A DNA stretch of 64,000 nt from Platycnemis pennipes (lineage: Eukaryota > Arthropoda > Insecta > Odonata > Platycnemididae), in the NCBI GenBank assembly GCA_933228895.1, contig OW121856.1, forward strand, positions 101,035,027 to 101,099,026, given 5' to 3'. This document shows, piece by piece, positions 23,268 to 35,290 of this stretch. Under the pieces are notes generated by a model. That model made no database searches. It was not told where the DNA came from and saw only the letters and a list, made by a program, of their open reading frames with translations. Made by a program: the position numbers and the translations under genes. Positions within the stretch are counted from its first letter, which is position 1. Every line of letters starts with the position of its first letter.

Positions 23268-23416
23268 CATATTAAAGGAAAGATAATGCAATTTTCCACA
23301 AGTAAACAATTTTTATTCCGACTAGTTTCGGTGTACTACACCATTTAGTACACCGAAACTAGTCGGAATAAAAATTGTTTACTTGTGGAAAATTGCTTTA
23401 TCTTTCCTTTAATATG
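23268..23416. repeat. near-perfect palindrome, 71-bp arms, 7-bp loop (fold-back element)
   Basis: Left arm 23268-23338 and right arm 23346-23416 are reverse complements with a single mismatch (near 23286/23398). The loop is CACCATT. Read outward, the sequence contains a small stem GGTGT-AGT-ACACC followed by GAAAC-TA-GTC and GGAATAAAAATTG. The stem-GAAAC part is shared in form with the fold-back at 48.7 kb. It interrupts the retrotransposon relic, so it is younger than that insertion. No target duplication seen. Confidence 0.9.
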
Positions 23417-23992
23417 GAACGTTTCCACCACATCTCGCATGAATCGATATTGTTTACACTAACATTTTATAGTATGATAGCTATATTAGCGTGACCAGTC
23501 TGTTAGATGAACAAAATAGGGATCACTGTCAGATCATAGATTGACATTTAGACTGCATTTCTTAAATAAATAACAAGATAATATTTTCACTGATGACGTT
23601 AGAAATATTTTGAGAACTCTAACTTACTATGGTATACTGGACCACAATCACAAAATTAGAGGAATTGATTGCCGAACTGACAGATTCAAAATGTCCTTCT
23701 TTCTCGTAAAATTAGGGATATGATCGGCGGTAAATATATCCAATACGAGTGTATCAATGGATAGCATAGAAAGATGCATGTTTGTATAAGGACTTTAAGC
23801 TAACCCAACTAACAGCATCATGTTGCATGATTGCTTTGCTTTTTTTTACCTTTTTTTAAATTGCGAAGTTTAGACTAGTGTATTATTACTGATTCTTTCA
23901 GATGCATGGTATGTCATGCTAGCTTGGTGTGAATTCTACCCTGCCACACACCTTTATGGTGACTTGCAGGGTATTATGTAGATTTAGATGTG
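23417..23992 (+). mobile_element. CR1/Jockey-type retrotransposon ORF2 relic, part 2, and 3' tail
   Basis: Continues the family-1 element after the palindrome: SVTSLLDEQ, then in another frame TDDVRNILRTLTYYG, HNHKIRGIDCRTDRFKMSFF, the usual C-terminus of these elements (R..Y..R.DH..KIR...RTD.FK.SFFP). Frameshifts and stops are present. The 3' end has the family signature CTGCCACACACC...GGTGACTTGCAGGGTATTA followed by TGTAGATTTAGATG at ~23941-23990. Related tails occur at 38.2 and 63.7 kb. Confidence 0.85.
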
Positions 23993-25470
23993 CAACTGCA
24001 TTTACTACCTGTATGTCGCAAAAAAAATCACGCCCAATTCAGTTAATCTGAGGTATTTAAATTTTCAAGCGCTCGAAATGTTGGCAACTCTTACCCAACT
24101 TAGGAGACGACAGGGGCGACGAGACACGACTGGGTTTTAACATAATAAACTGAGAGGCACATCATACGTTACAGGACAAAATTAAAAGAAATAGGTAATC
24201 CAACGAGTGACACACCGAGATGAGGAGTTGCAAACCAAGTTAATGGCGGAGGAAGCCAGTATGCGGGGAAATAGCATTGTGGGAGGATTTGCGGATGCGC
24301 TTTGATCAGCGAATGACGAGGATTAGTCCGACGAAGGTCTCGAGCGATCTCGCCCGTCCGGACACGAGGCTCTGGACACAACGCCAGTCGGAGGCGACGC
24401 TTTTAATCGACTAGTGAATTCGGATTCAGCGCGAGCGACACGTACGCCGACAGACTCTCGGTCGCAGTGACAAGCCATTACACGAATGACACCCGAGCTG
24501 CACACAAGGCGGCTGCAGGAAGAAATGCAGAAATGGACTTTATCGCCAACATGGGCCGAAATTATTTTTTTTTGCAAAAGGGTCGGAAGTGGAGAGCTAA
24601 TCTTAAAAAAAAAGTTGTGCCAGCGCATGCTCCACGTCGGTTAATCAGGAATTCAATCTCCCAATTAGAGAAAAGGGAAGCTGGGAGACGAAGGTAGCAA
24701 GATAAGATACACTTCCGGTTTCACATATCACCATCATAAATATTCTACCAACAAAGTGGTAAAATATTTATGATTCGTGGAGTCTCCCTTCATGCTATCT
24801 ACCAACCATGCAGATCGTGAATGGACACACTTATTCAATCCAACCAGTGTTCTACATCAAAGCTGATTTAAACCTTAGTATCTTTTGCATTCCTTCACGC
24901 CATCTCCTTTCAAACAATCCCCCCCCACTACTGTCTTTTACACTCTGTAACTAATCAAAACATCCTCTATCCACTTTTGGTCCCATCGTTGAATTTCTCT
25001 TATCCTACTCCTTTCCTTCCCTAGAATAATGTATCATCCATATTTCCTTCATTGACCTAACCTTCTCCATTCTACTACTCGCTCGCTTTCAAAAACTTTC
25101 AATTTTTGCTCATTCTCTATGGTTATATCCAAGTATTTTAAGTTGTTTCACTGTTCACAAATTGTAAGTACCAGGTTACGGGACCATCAAATGAATCTGT
25201 ACTTGGTTACTGAATCATAAAAAATAGATGCTTTAAATTAGTTTTCACTAAATTCCTAAATACAAAATCCAGCAGCAACTACAACCCACTATACAGGAGA
25301 GAGAAAACTAAATCACCTTTCAAGTATAAAAAATTGAAAATTTCAAACAGTTAAAGCACTCAACGTACGACTTACTCCACTTTTCTTACAACGTTGTCAA
25401 CTTAGCATTCATAGTTCTCTGAGAACTGGACGGAGAGTAAAAAAAATATTATTTTGATTACGACTAGGAT
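23993..25470. other. no gene; one small hairpin
   Basis: AT-rich to mixed. C/T-rich stretches at ~24890-25110 are reminiscent of a decayed antisense retrotransposon but unplaceable. The hairpin at 24733-24774 is listed separately. Confidence 0.4.
24733..24774. repeat. small inverted repeat, 19-20-bp arms, 3-bp loop
   Basis: ATCATAAATATTCTACCAAC, loop AAA, GTGGTAAAATATTTATGAT. Arms pair with about one mismatch and one bulge. The stem is too short and AU-rich for a microRNA precursor; more likely a transposon end or chance. Confidence 0.6.
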
Positions 25471-25589
25471 TAAAAGCAGGTTGAGAGGACTCGAGGAGGG
25501 TAAATATCAGGATGAATAGTATGCCGGGCAGCAAAAGTTGCGTGGCAAATTAAGCCATTTTCCGGCGGTGGAGGAAAAAAACCAACAAA

Positions 25590-26760
25590 ATATGTGACGC
25601 AAATGATAGGTAATAAAATGAAGACGATAAGGGAGGCTGGGAGGAGAGGGGGGCGGGGAGGAAGGCGTGTCGAGAGGGAACCAAAAAGGGGTGGGGAGAG
25701 AGAGAGAGAATGGTGTAGAGGAGGGCGGAGATTTAAAAGCGAAGGAAGGCTGGGAATGAAAGAGCCGCATGAATTGAGGGATTGGAGGACAGGGGGGGGC
25801 AAGAAGAAAGGGGCAGGGGGGCTGCCCCAGGGGCTGGGAAAAGGAGGATGAGGCGGTGAGGAAGCTCTCCGGCCACCACCCATCGCCACGAGATCCGAAT
25901 TTCCCCACCCTCCCTTCTCCAATCACCCCTTTACCCTCTGGTAATACGGAAAACAACGATCCCCCGGTCTTTTTTTATCCCCTCCCATTTTTTCCATCGA
26001 ATCGCCATTTTTATCACAAAACCAACTCTCCCCCTCCCTCTCTCAATATCTCTCTCTCCAACCCTCCCACACACACCCCACCGCTCCCTCCAATCGCATC
26101 CATATCTTTCATTCCCACACCCATGCGCCACCCAACCCTACCGCACTTCCATTATTTCCCGCAGTCACGATATGGCCAGCGTTCTACTCCTCCCGCACCC
26201 AGCACCCTAACACACACTCCCAATCTCTCCACTTTGTCCCACTCTCTCCCTCCCCCTCTCCCCATCCGGGAAACTAAAAAAAAAGAGGAAGGAAAAATAG
26301 AAAATCCCGCTGCCCTTCCCCCAACGCCCGAACCACAATACCGGGGAATTTTTTTTCTCTCCCTCCCGTTCCCAAAAACCATCCCATTAAGCGCACCCAC
26401 CCCCTCCCTTCGGTCTCCTTCCCCATCTCCCCCCCCCCCTTTCATCCCCCTCCGCCCTCCCTCTTTGCCAAAATCCTCCGCCACAATATATCCTTCCCCA
26501 TATCTCACGATATTCGCGCACACCACAGTTTCTCCGCCCGAAATGATAAAACGCTCCCCTACGCCTCCGATCCGGAACCCTTGTCGGTCGCCCCAGAGCC
26601 GACTCCACCGCCAAAACCCACCCCCTTTCCACCCCCTCTCCGATTCCCACCCTTATCCGATTCTTCGCCCGCTCACCGCCACCCCTGACGTGCTCCGAAA
26701 TACACACTCCCTTTCCCCTTCTAACCATAAAGCAACTTCCTACCACCCCCTTTGCAGAAG
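25590..26760. repeat. abrupt purine-to-pyrimidine switch block
   Basis: About 25600-25857 is G/A-rich, with G-quadruplex-like tracts at 25792-25840. From ~25860 to 26750 the same strand is C/T-rich. The 314-codon plus frame 25856-26800 is P/S/T-rich with no domain, and the opposite strand is equally open; both follow from composition. One strand could form a long purine-pyrimidine hairpin or triplex. Confidence 0.65.
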
Positions 26761-26794
26761 TGGTCGATATGAGGATTCAAGTATCGTACAGCGA

Positions 26795-27260
26795 TATTGA
26801 CTCTATTACTAAAAGACGTCAATTTATCGAGCTCGAGATGCTAAATGGAAAAATCGCACGATTTACCATTTGATATCACATGTCTAAATATATCGCATAC
26901 AGAATTATCTCAAATATAACGTGATATCGCTTGAAATATCATAACTCGGGATATCGCACATTGAGCATTCTCGATATCTCTCATAATAATGCGGTGCGTG
27001 TCAGTCGTATTAACCAGGTTGGTAGTACGCCGGTCCTTTCCCGTACCCCATCTTGGGTTTGCTCATTGGGTCAATGGTCTCACGCTCACAGGGTGCAAAA
27101 TAACAGAAGCAATTGGAGCATCTAAAAACAGAATTTTTCAGTTACTTGCGCAGATTTATCGCATTGTATGGCACAGCGTGGACTGTCGTCTCCATATCGC
27201 GTAGAGATATCAGTTCAAAATCGCACATCGTGGCCGACACATCGCAGTATCACGCAGCCT
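26795..27260. repeat. GATATCGC-rich tract (degenerate)
   Basis: Recurring ATATCGC, GATATCG and CGATATC at irregular spacing. TTTATCGCATTGTATGGCAC followed by AGCG at 27150-27173 closely matches the right edge (ATATCGCAGTATGGCACAGC) of the tract at 56.5-57.0 kb. The two tracts are therefore probably the same transposon family. Clade unknown; GGGCTGTGC-type ends with ATATCG-rich subterminal DNA are common in hAT-like insect elements. Confidence 0.5.
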
Positions 27261-27501
27261 TCAATCTTTCCTCAGCCTCTCTTCCACCCTTTTATGTTTG
27301 GAGGGCGAAGGGACGCCCACTGCTCCGTTCACCACAGACCATATCAAAACACACGCGTTCACTCCCGACCAAACGTGGGGGCGGGGAAAAATGGCGAGAG
27401 AGGGCGGAAAAATCGAGCGGCACGTCACAAATGCGATTTCCGGTCTCCCATCCTTCACTCCCTTATCTCATGATCGCGACACGTAATCCCTGTCACGATA
27501 C

Positions 27502-27582
27502 GTGTGCGTGTATATATATACTTATATATGCACACACACACAAGTGTGTATATATTTATATATATAAAGTATATATATTTAA
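27502..27582. repeat. alternating (TA)n/(CA)n tract with inverted symmetry
   Basis: GTGCGTGTATATATATACTT, then ATATATGCACACACACACAA and GTGTGTATATATTTATATAT. Alternating purine-pyrimidine throughout; the CA and GT runs are inverted copies, so it may form cruciform or Z-DNA. Likely a polymorphic microsatellite. Confidence 0.75.
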
Positions 27583-28890
27583 ACGAGAAGGGCTGGTATC
27601 ATAATAATCATCCAATATCATTCCTCTCCCCCTAACACAATCCCCCAATCAACACCTTTCTGGTCCGCTCGATAAAATTTATATTTTCGGTCGCTCGCAA
27701 AAGGAGTCAGCCATTCAATAACATTTATTTCGCCTTCGGATCGCCCCTCGCTAGGTATTACACAATTAAGACCAAGGTGCGTCAAGAAGAAACAAGTTAA
27801 AAAAAATGAGAATGCGAAAAATATTCGTGCACATAAAAGTAATAAGGCCAGTTCCCGATATCACTTCTGAAACACTTTCTGCGCACTTAGGTTCGCCTAT
27901 TTAGCTTAAGTCCGCAAAAAGCAAGCAATACATAAAAAAATTAAAGTGACCGCGCATAAACGAAACAGAGAAGCGAATCTAGTCGCGACGCAGAAGCTGA
28001 TAGCGTGTAATGCATATTTTGCAGGTTCTTAATGAACAGACCTCATGATGAGAAAAAGCATATCTTTAAATCTCTTTGTAACGCAGTGGAAAAGAAATAT
28101 TTGTGTCAAATTATTCCAAGCACCACAAAATTAAAAATGGATGAAAAAAATACCATTGGTTGACTATTTTTAACGTGTACTTAGATTACATGGGAAATAT
28201 ACGATTACAACATCTTTAAAAAGATGCACTTAAGAGACAAAATGAAATTTAAAAAATAACCTAAATATAAACGAAGAGGTACATAATATTTGGATATAAA
28301 ATTTCCTTCATTCGCAATAATTGCATTTTAGGCTCGCTACAACATAAACATTGTATCAGTAAACATTGCCACAATAATTCTTACACTCTTGCATCAATTT
28401 CACGAGGTACTCAACCAAAAAAGTCACCAATCGAATCCCTCTAAACTTAGCCTGGATAGATCGCAAATAGGACGAGCTTGTGCAATCATTTACTAAAAAA
28501 TTAGTTTGACCTTTAATACAGATTCACTGGAAATCACGCTAACGCTCCACGGTAAGGCCTGAAATCGTTCTCCATCGTGTTCCACAAACGTTTTTCATAG
28601 GTCTTTGGTCACATTTCTATATTACCAACTAGTTTTGCTCTTCGCATTCACTGCCTGACTTCATGCAATACAAAATCCTTATACTTTTCCACAGAATGAG
28701 TAAACAGTGAAGAGGATGAAACCCTCGACTTCTTACTTCTGCCAGGGTCGGCTTAAGACAAAATTTTCACCCGGGCGAAGGAGTATCCGCCCAACCCCCT
28801 CAACCCTTGGTTATCAAACTCTGTGGTAACACACATATTCACCAATTAAATGCAGTAGTAAAAATTAAGTAGTGAAAAAAATTAGCAAAT
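27583..28890. other. AT-rich, no recognisable feature
   Basis: Unique-looking AT-rich sequence with no reading frame, repeat or RNA recognised. Confidence 0.45.
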
Positions 28891-28894
28891 TAGA

Positions 28895-29212
28895 TTGTTG
28901 GACACTGAAGTAAATTGATCGATCGAGTGACAAACGAAGAAGTGTTAAGAAGAGTGGGAGAGAAGAGATGTCTACTGAAAACATTAAAAAGAAGACGGGA
29001 CAACTTAATGGGCCACATCTTGAGACACGATGGCCTGATGAAGACAACGGAAAAGTGAACGGGAAGAATGGAAAAGGCAGGCCTCGTATGAGTTACATAG
29101 AACAGATCGTAAAGGTCGTGAAAGAGAGAAACTACGTTAATGTGAAGAGGTAGGCCGATAGAAGAATCGAGTGGAGGGCTGCGTCAAACCAATCCTAGGA
29201 TTGTTAACCGAT
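28895..29212 (+). mobile_element. non-LTR retrotransposon ORF2 3' end (family 2, copy 3)
   Basis: Plus-strand translation: IDRVTNEEVLRRVGEKRCLL, KTLKRRRDNLMGHILRHDGL, then after one frameshift KVNGKNGKGRPRMSYIEQIV and KVVKERNYVNVKR. The pattern RVTNEEVLRR.GEKR...RR...GHILRH...GK.GRPR..YI.Q is the conserved tail after the reverse transcriptase of an insect non-LTR family. The 3' non-coding end GAGGGCTGCGTCAAACCAAT followed by CCTAGGATTG and GATGATGATGAA matches the copies at 21.5 and 4.7 kb. One frameshift and stops show it is a pseudogene, but it is the youngest-looking of the three. Confidence 0.88.
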
Positions 29213-32200
29213 GATGATGAAGAAGTAAATTGTCAATCTCCGAATGAAATTTATTTTTCCCGCTCCCAAGGGCTGTTGCCCGGGTCACCCGGCCCTGACT
29301 TTTGTCGCCAGATCACGAATCATGAACGGCTCCCATCAACCCCGGTTGAACCCTTCGATTCCAATCCCGTCAAACGCTCGCGAACATCGCAATCGAGGGG
29401 GAGTGATGGAAAAACACCAACTTTTCCCAGCCTTCATGCGCCATGCAAGTTTAAAAAAATATATGTATATAGAGACGGATAAAGAAACACGGAGAAAAAG
29501 GTTTGCCTCGTCCATTCTTTTCCCTCCCATCCCTTTCGAGGGTCGCGGGGAGAATGGGTGGGTTGGAAGGGCAAAACGAGCGACTTCATGCCCCCGCTCA
29601 CCCAATTCGTGGATGAAAGATGGCTTCGATCGCTATCTCCTCCTCCATTTTTCGCCCTCAATGGACGTCGGGGAAACGGTCGGACGGACGCGGCAGAAAC
29701 AGATACGAGTCGACTTATTTGAATCTCAAATCGTTGGAAAGGGCGTATCGACGACGACAATGATAAAGGGCGCTCTCCTTTTAACACAATGGGACACATA
29801 GGGAGAAGTCAGGTAAGCCTTTGTAGATCGAAGTCCTGGCTACACTTAAAGGCATGAGGAAAGCACTTATCTCCTATCGAAACAGACGTTCCCATGGCAT
29901 CAAAAATAAACAAGGAACCAAGTTTCACATCATGTGCGTATGGGATTCTCCAAGGAAGATAGTTTTCATTGGAAGCTGAAGAACTCAGATGAATATTTAT
30001 TAAATGATTTTCGAATTGATAAGAAAGCCTCTTAGCCAGAAACTACTTATACTGAAAGATGAATACATTACCGAGGTTGCAATACTGTAAAACAGACCAA
30101 TTCAAATGACATTATTCTGATATAGGATCACTTTTTGGCATGCTTAAAACAGAAAATATGTGAAAAAATTATTTAGTTATTTATCTATTTTCTAAGTTCG
30201 TTCACAACATCCTTCTTACAAGCAATTTCTCGAGTTGTATACAGTCACACCTAAGCCTCGCCTTAAAGGTATACCTGACCTATCCGGTAGATAACTGTAA
30301 AAATATATTCATCTCTTGGCGGCGGGGAATCTTTAAGCAGTATCACCTGCAGTTTCCGAAAAAAGTTGCGAATCACGTGGACGTAAATTAGAATCGATAA
30401 CGGTAAGGAAAGTGAAGATGTGGGTTTCGTATCAGACGCCATACTCAATGCCTCACTTCAAGCAGTCTCAGACGCCTTAAACCAGCGCATTACGGATTAA
30501 TGGGTGTCATTCTCCCCCAGAGGGTCATGAAAGAAAACCCTCGAAATCTCAAGGGCTTCTGGTTACATGATTAAGATTCACTCGAGGACGGACTGAGAAC
30601 GAAGTTAAGCCCACGTCCAGCGCCTCGTTTTATCTTTGATCTTAACGGCACGCAGACAAAAAAATTGGCGAAGCGGGTAAGGCGAAAGAGCTCTTAACGA
30701 GGTCCTTCATGGGGCCGAATCTTGATCCACGCTTCTGGCAAATCTTATGGCGAGAAACAAATATTATCCAAGGAAAAAAAACGAGATCACCATTCATTCC
30801 CGACTGGGAGTGGCTTTATAGCTTTGCATGATGTCACCTTACGATAAGCTTTCTTCGCCACGGAACGGAATGAAGGCATAGTTCTAGCGCAATTAAAAAA
30901 AACACAACAGTTATTTCAAGACCGCAGTAAAGGTTAACTGTCTAAGGCGTGACGTAGAGGGATTCCTCACCTCTACAAAAACGAATTAAAGAGATTTTAC
31001 GATGGAGATGTGCGATGCGGTGCAGATTAGCGGGGGATAATTGAGACGCGGCCATTTCCTTGGCATAATCAAGCAGACATCAGTAAAGAGTAAGTACATG
31101 CATCAAGTCAATATACCTGTCTCCTCACGGTACTCGAGTAAGAGCTCGGATGAGTGTCTAAAGAAATCACGTGTGCACGGGTCTGGTACCTGTGCCCGAA
31201 TGCATAACTCCCTCAAATCATCATCGTTTTATGTGTTGTGTCAGCATGATGATGTCGACACATGCATGCATGCCATAAAAATAAAAAATGAGGCGTAAAA
31301 TGACGTAACTATGGGGTACGGCATATACCGTGACTAGACTGTAACCATTCATGCTATAAACAAGCTATAGTAACTCGAGCGAAAATTAATGACGGAGTGG
31401 AAAAGAATCTATGGGGTTTCCTTCGATGGCTGGAAGAATTTTAGTATGGAAAACGAATGTATAATACGAATAACTTAAAATAAATGATGTCCAAATAATT
31501 ATGGGTTGAAGCATGCATCGTAAATAACATAATTGGTCATTGTCGATAAGATATCTCGTAGGGAGAATGTAAAAAGATGGATGCTTAAAGCGTCGAACCC
31601 ACGTGACCAGCAGATCTCTCCCGAGGTAGCTATTGACATTATTCTAGTGTAAGACGATTCAGTTTCAACCGGGGTCCTCGTTTTTATAAGTTACCATGTT
31701 CTTTTTAACCTGGGATCAGTGTATATGGAATTAACGAGAGAGTGACGCATACTTTTAATCGTTTATACATTTCTATCTTTTCTAGTCTCAAGTTATACGG
31801 TTGCTTCTTTCTAGGAAAATCGCACCTTCCTTAATTAAAAATTGAATCTATGATTACTTGAATTGATTTGATGGAGATTGATTACTATGATGAACTACTA
31901 TGATGATTACTACTTCAATTTACTACTTGTAGACAAATTTTTAAACATGTGGCAGTTAAAGTATGGCAGCTAATGATCTCGCTCTGTTCACGTTAATAAA
32001 AGAATTTCTCGACTTATAATGTGAATTCCCCTGTAAATTTACACTCACTCACTCTTCAATAAAATTTATCCCGTCTACAGCAGATTTCCTCTTCCTAGAT
32101 ACTCGACTAGAAATTGGCCAGTCACTTGCATCGATGTTGGGTGCACACTCGCGGTATATTGAGCAGGACTGGAAATCACATTGTTTGGACGGGAGGGCTA

Positions 32201-32220
32201 AACATTCTGCTTCAAGCGAG
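29213..32220. other. no recognisable feature
   Basis: Three kilobases of unique-looking DNA. Frames at 29244-29801 (+) and nearby minus frames have no domain and no exon-like borders. Tri-nucleotide-like ACTACTATGATGATTAC runs at ~31880-31930. Nothing else. Confidence 0.4.
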
Positions 32221-33180
32221 CACGGATGAGAAAAAGAGGGAGAGAGATAGATAAAGTGTGTGTTATAGGGAAGGAGGAGTGAGAGAGGGAACAAAAGATA
32301 CCCTTTAGGGGGGACAACAATCATGCGCTGACGCGTGAGGAGGGAAGGAAACTCATTGTTGGGAGAGCCCTCGGATTTGGGTCGAGAGGGGAACGACTTC
32401 AGCTATGGCAGAGGAGGCCGGTCAGGGTAGAATGAGACACGGGGTGGGACCCGTGTCTAGATCCCAGGGGCCTAGGCAAACAAGGTTCAAATAAAAAGGA
32501 CTAGGGCGAATTTAAAGGTAAGTACTCCAGTAAACGTAAGTATTGAAGTAAAAAAAAGTAAAGTACTCCAGATAAAATATCCGGAATCAGCTTCACTTCA
32601 GATATTCATCCCACGGAAATAAGCGCGTTCAATGTTGCGACGAGAATGGGAAATTTTTTCCCAATCCTGACCATGATGGTGGAATTCAGCAGAATTCGTT
32701 GGGGACGACAACACTTCCCCATAGAGCACATTCGGTCGTGCAAAGGCAGGTGAGTGAATAGCATCTCCTTATTTCAAGGCGGGATTCGAAGGGGCCTGCC
32801 CCCGCTCGTACGTCAGTGTTACGAAGAGAAGGGCGGACGAGAGGGAAACCAGGGCCGTTCGAAGCCAGGGGCGGCGGAGCGATAGGGAAAGAATACAAGG
32901 GAAATGGCACCCCGGAAAAAAAAATTCAGGAGGGCGAAGGGGGAGGACAGGGAGGTCAAAAAGAATGGGGAGGGAAAGATGGGAAGAGGAGAAAGGAAGG
33001 AGACGGTGGAAAGAGAGAGAAAGAGAAGAGGTGGATATTTCACGTGGGCGGCGGAGGACGAGAAGAGGTACGAAGGCAGGAAAAAGGACAGTTCATTCCA
33101 GCCACCTCCAAGGTTCCCAGATGTGTCCCCAGATGTCCCCGCACTCTGCGACTGTGTGTACGGACTCTTTTAATTAATAC
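32221..33180. repeat. purine-rich blocks
   Basis: G/A-rich at ~32225-32300 and strongly so at ~32800-33080 (GGAAAGAGAGAGAAAGAGAA). A 145-codon plus frame (32816-33253) is G/E/K/R low-complexity. A direct repeat AGTACTCCAG occurs at ~32522 and ~32563. No gene. Confidence 0.5.
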
Positions 33181-34020
33181 GCCTCGTTGTCCCTTCTCTC
33201 GTGTCTGGCGAGGAATAATGGTGAGGTCGGTTGAGTCTCGGAAGATAACATAAGATTCCGCGGCGGGTTTGCTTCTCATTCGTTTTTTGCCTCTTTCCAC
33301 GAACGCGCGACGGATGCGGCCGGATAATATAAAAGAGTCGACAGTTTAAGCAGGGAAAAAGGGAAATCGCATTGTTTTCCTTCCTAAACGCAAAAAACAG
33401 CTGAAAACAACGACAGGAAAATGCCACTGCGTACACCACGAAAAAATCATGCAAAACATTACACACACACTAACCGCAAAACATTTTACGACATAGATAT
33501 ATTTCGAGGTCAAAAAAATAGTGAAAATTTTATTTAGAAAATTATAATAGGTTTTGAAATAATTTAAAATATTAGTTTTGACATAATTTAAAATATTGAT
33601 GTTTTTCATGGTATGTTAAAGGTTCACTGTTTGAAAGCATATGTCAAAAATTACAACGCATTTACATACCGAAGAATGAAATCCGCACTTTGAGATGCGG
33701 CCATTTCAGAGAAGTTACTGATAACTATAACCACCGTCACTTCGATTAATCCAATACTCTTTCAATATTTAACTTATTTTATACTAAAATAGATTCGATC
33801 GCTAAAAAATAATTTCGAACAAAAAAAGATGACAGTAAAAAATGTTCCTAAAAATTAGCATCGAACTTGACAAATCATCGAATAAAATTAATTAAATCAT
33901 CTTTTCATTTAATAAGTGTGATAGATCAACATGAGGATAAATTAAAGAAGCGAAAAATCATTCATTTTTCCCAACACAGAATCGTTCACGTGATATCAGT
34001 GCAGGTGAATATATCTAGCT
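33181..34020. other. AT-rich, no recognisable feature
   Basis: Very AT-rich with repeated AAAATATT(A/G)TTTT(G/T)A-like strings at ~33540-33600. Nothing identifiable. Confidence 0.4.
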
Positions 34021-34254
34021 AACAGGGGAAAGAGTACAGGTATGGATGGAGAAGACGAATACCGGAAAGGAAATAACAAACGAAGGATCCCTCTTTTTCT
34101 TTCGGTTGCGAAGCCAACACCAGAGCGAGCGCATATGCACACAAAATCCCAGAAAGACCCTCTTGTCGTCCACGGCATGGCGACAACCACGAGCGCCGCA
34201 GACGGTCTAAAGGGGAACTCCGAGACAAAAGATTACACGCGACCAAGGGTAGAG

Positions 34255-35290
34255 GCGGTATGAGGGAGGAAACATTGAGTCGACGGGGAGTGTGGGAGAA
34301 GAAAGAGAGGGACAGAGACAAAGATGGAATGGAGAGAGAGAGAGAAAGACGAAGAGGCTGAGATATTACGGGCTGGGAAGGGGAAATGGTGGAAAAAGGA
34401 ACTGGATGACGAGACATTTGGATGTAGTCGTGAAGGGAGAGAGGTCGGTGGAAGAGCTGAAGCGTGGGGTGAGGTCTAGAGGGAGGTAGAATTTCGCAGA
34501 AAGCCTTCCCTCAACCCTCCTCGCCAACTTCCTCCCCGTCCAACCCTTAAAAACCGTCATGAAACATCCTCGACCGCATCTCCTCCACCCTCACCTAACC
34601 ATCTACCGCCCACACTTAGCCCTACCCTCGCAATAACCCACCCCCGCCCCATTACAATCCACTCCCCAGGACCGAACCCTTTTCCACGAAAAAGGAGTGT
34701 AGGTGGAGAGGGAGGAGAGACCCTTCCACACCCTAAAGGACGGGGAGAAGGCAAGAGGAGGAGGTGGGACCAGTTAGCAGAAAGATCCCCCTTTCCTCCT
34801 CATCTCCAACGACGCTTCTGGCCAACCCTCTTTAAAAGGGTGTCAGCTGCAGATGTGGCTACCGCGGAGGAGGAGAGGGGCATTGTGGGAAGAGGGAAAG
34901 GTGGGGAAGATGGGGGAGAAAAGGACGGGGAAGGGTGGAGATGAAGATTAAGGGGATGGGCAAGTCGGGAGCAAGCTTCTGCCCCATCTCCCTCGCGCTG
35001 TCTCCACTCCCATTACAAATCCTCCCCGCACAACACATGAGCACCTACATACAACAATACATATGTGGACGAACGCTCGCATTCACCCTCCACCCCTTCC
35101 GCCCACCGTCGCCTGGCTATCTCGTCAGGGTGTTGGCTTGCGTGCAGGTTGAAGAGGAGGACAAGAAGGGTTCGTGCTCCCCTTTCTCCCCCACGACCCC
35201 CTCGCCACCCCCAACGGTCCAAGAATCATGTCGCGAACAATTTCAAGACGGGGCGAACACAAAGGTGGTAGATTTGTCCCCTGATTAATC
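34255..35290. repeat. purine / pyrimidine / purine block series
   Basis: 34255-34490 is G/A-rich, 34500-34680 is C/T-rich, and 34690-34960 is G/A-rich, followed by a C-rich stretch near 35080-35230. Overlapping frames on both strands are all low-complexity. Same architecture as 17.1-17.8 kb. Confidence 0.5.

Noticed and set aside
24348..24370. GEIARDL-like translation on minus as the next groucho exon (EIAKRLN)
   Set aside because: Only a short chance resemblance; the following residues do not match, no acceptor precedes it and no HQQQV follows.
24733..24774. microRNA precursor
   Set aside because: Stem of ~19 bp with a 3-nt loop is too short for an animal pre-miRNA.
25856..26800. 314-codon plus-strand open frame
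   Set aside because: Pure product of a pyrimidine-rich block; the opposite strand is equally open and neither shows a domain.
29244..29801. 185-codon plus-strand open frame
   Set aside because: No recognisable motif, no exon borders, and an overlapping opposite-strand frame of similar length.
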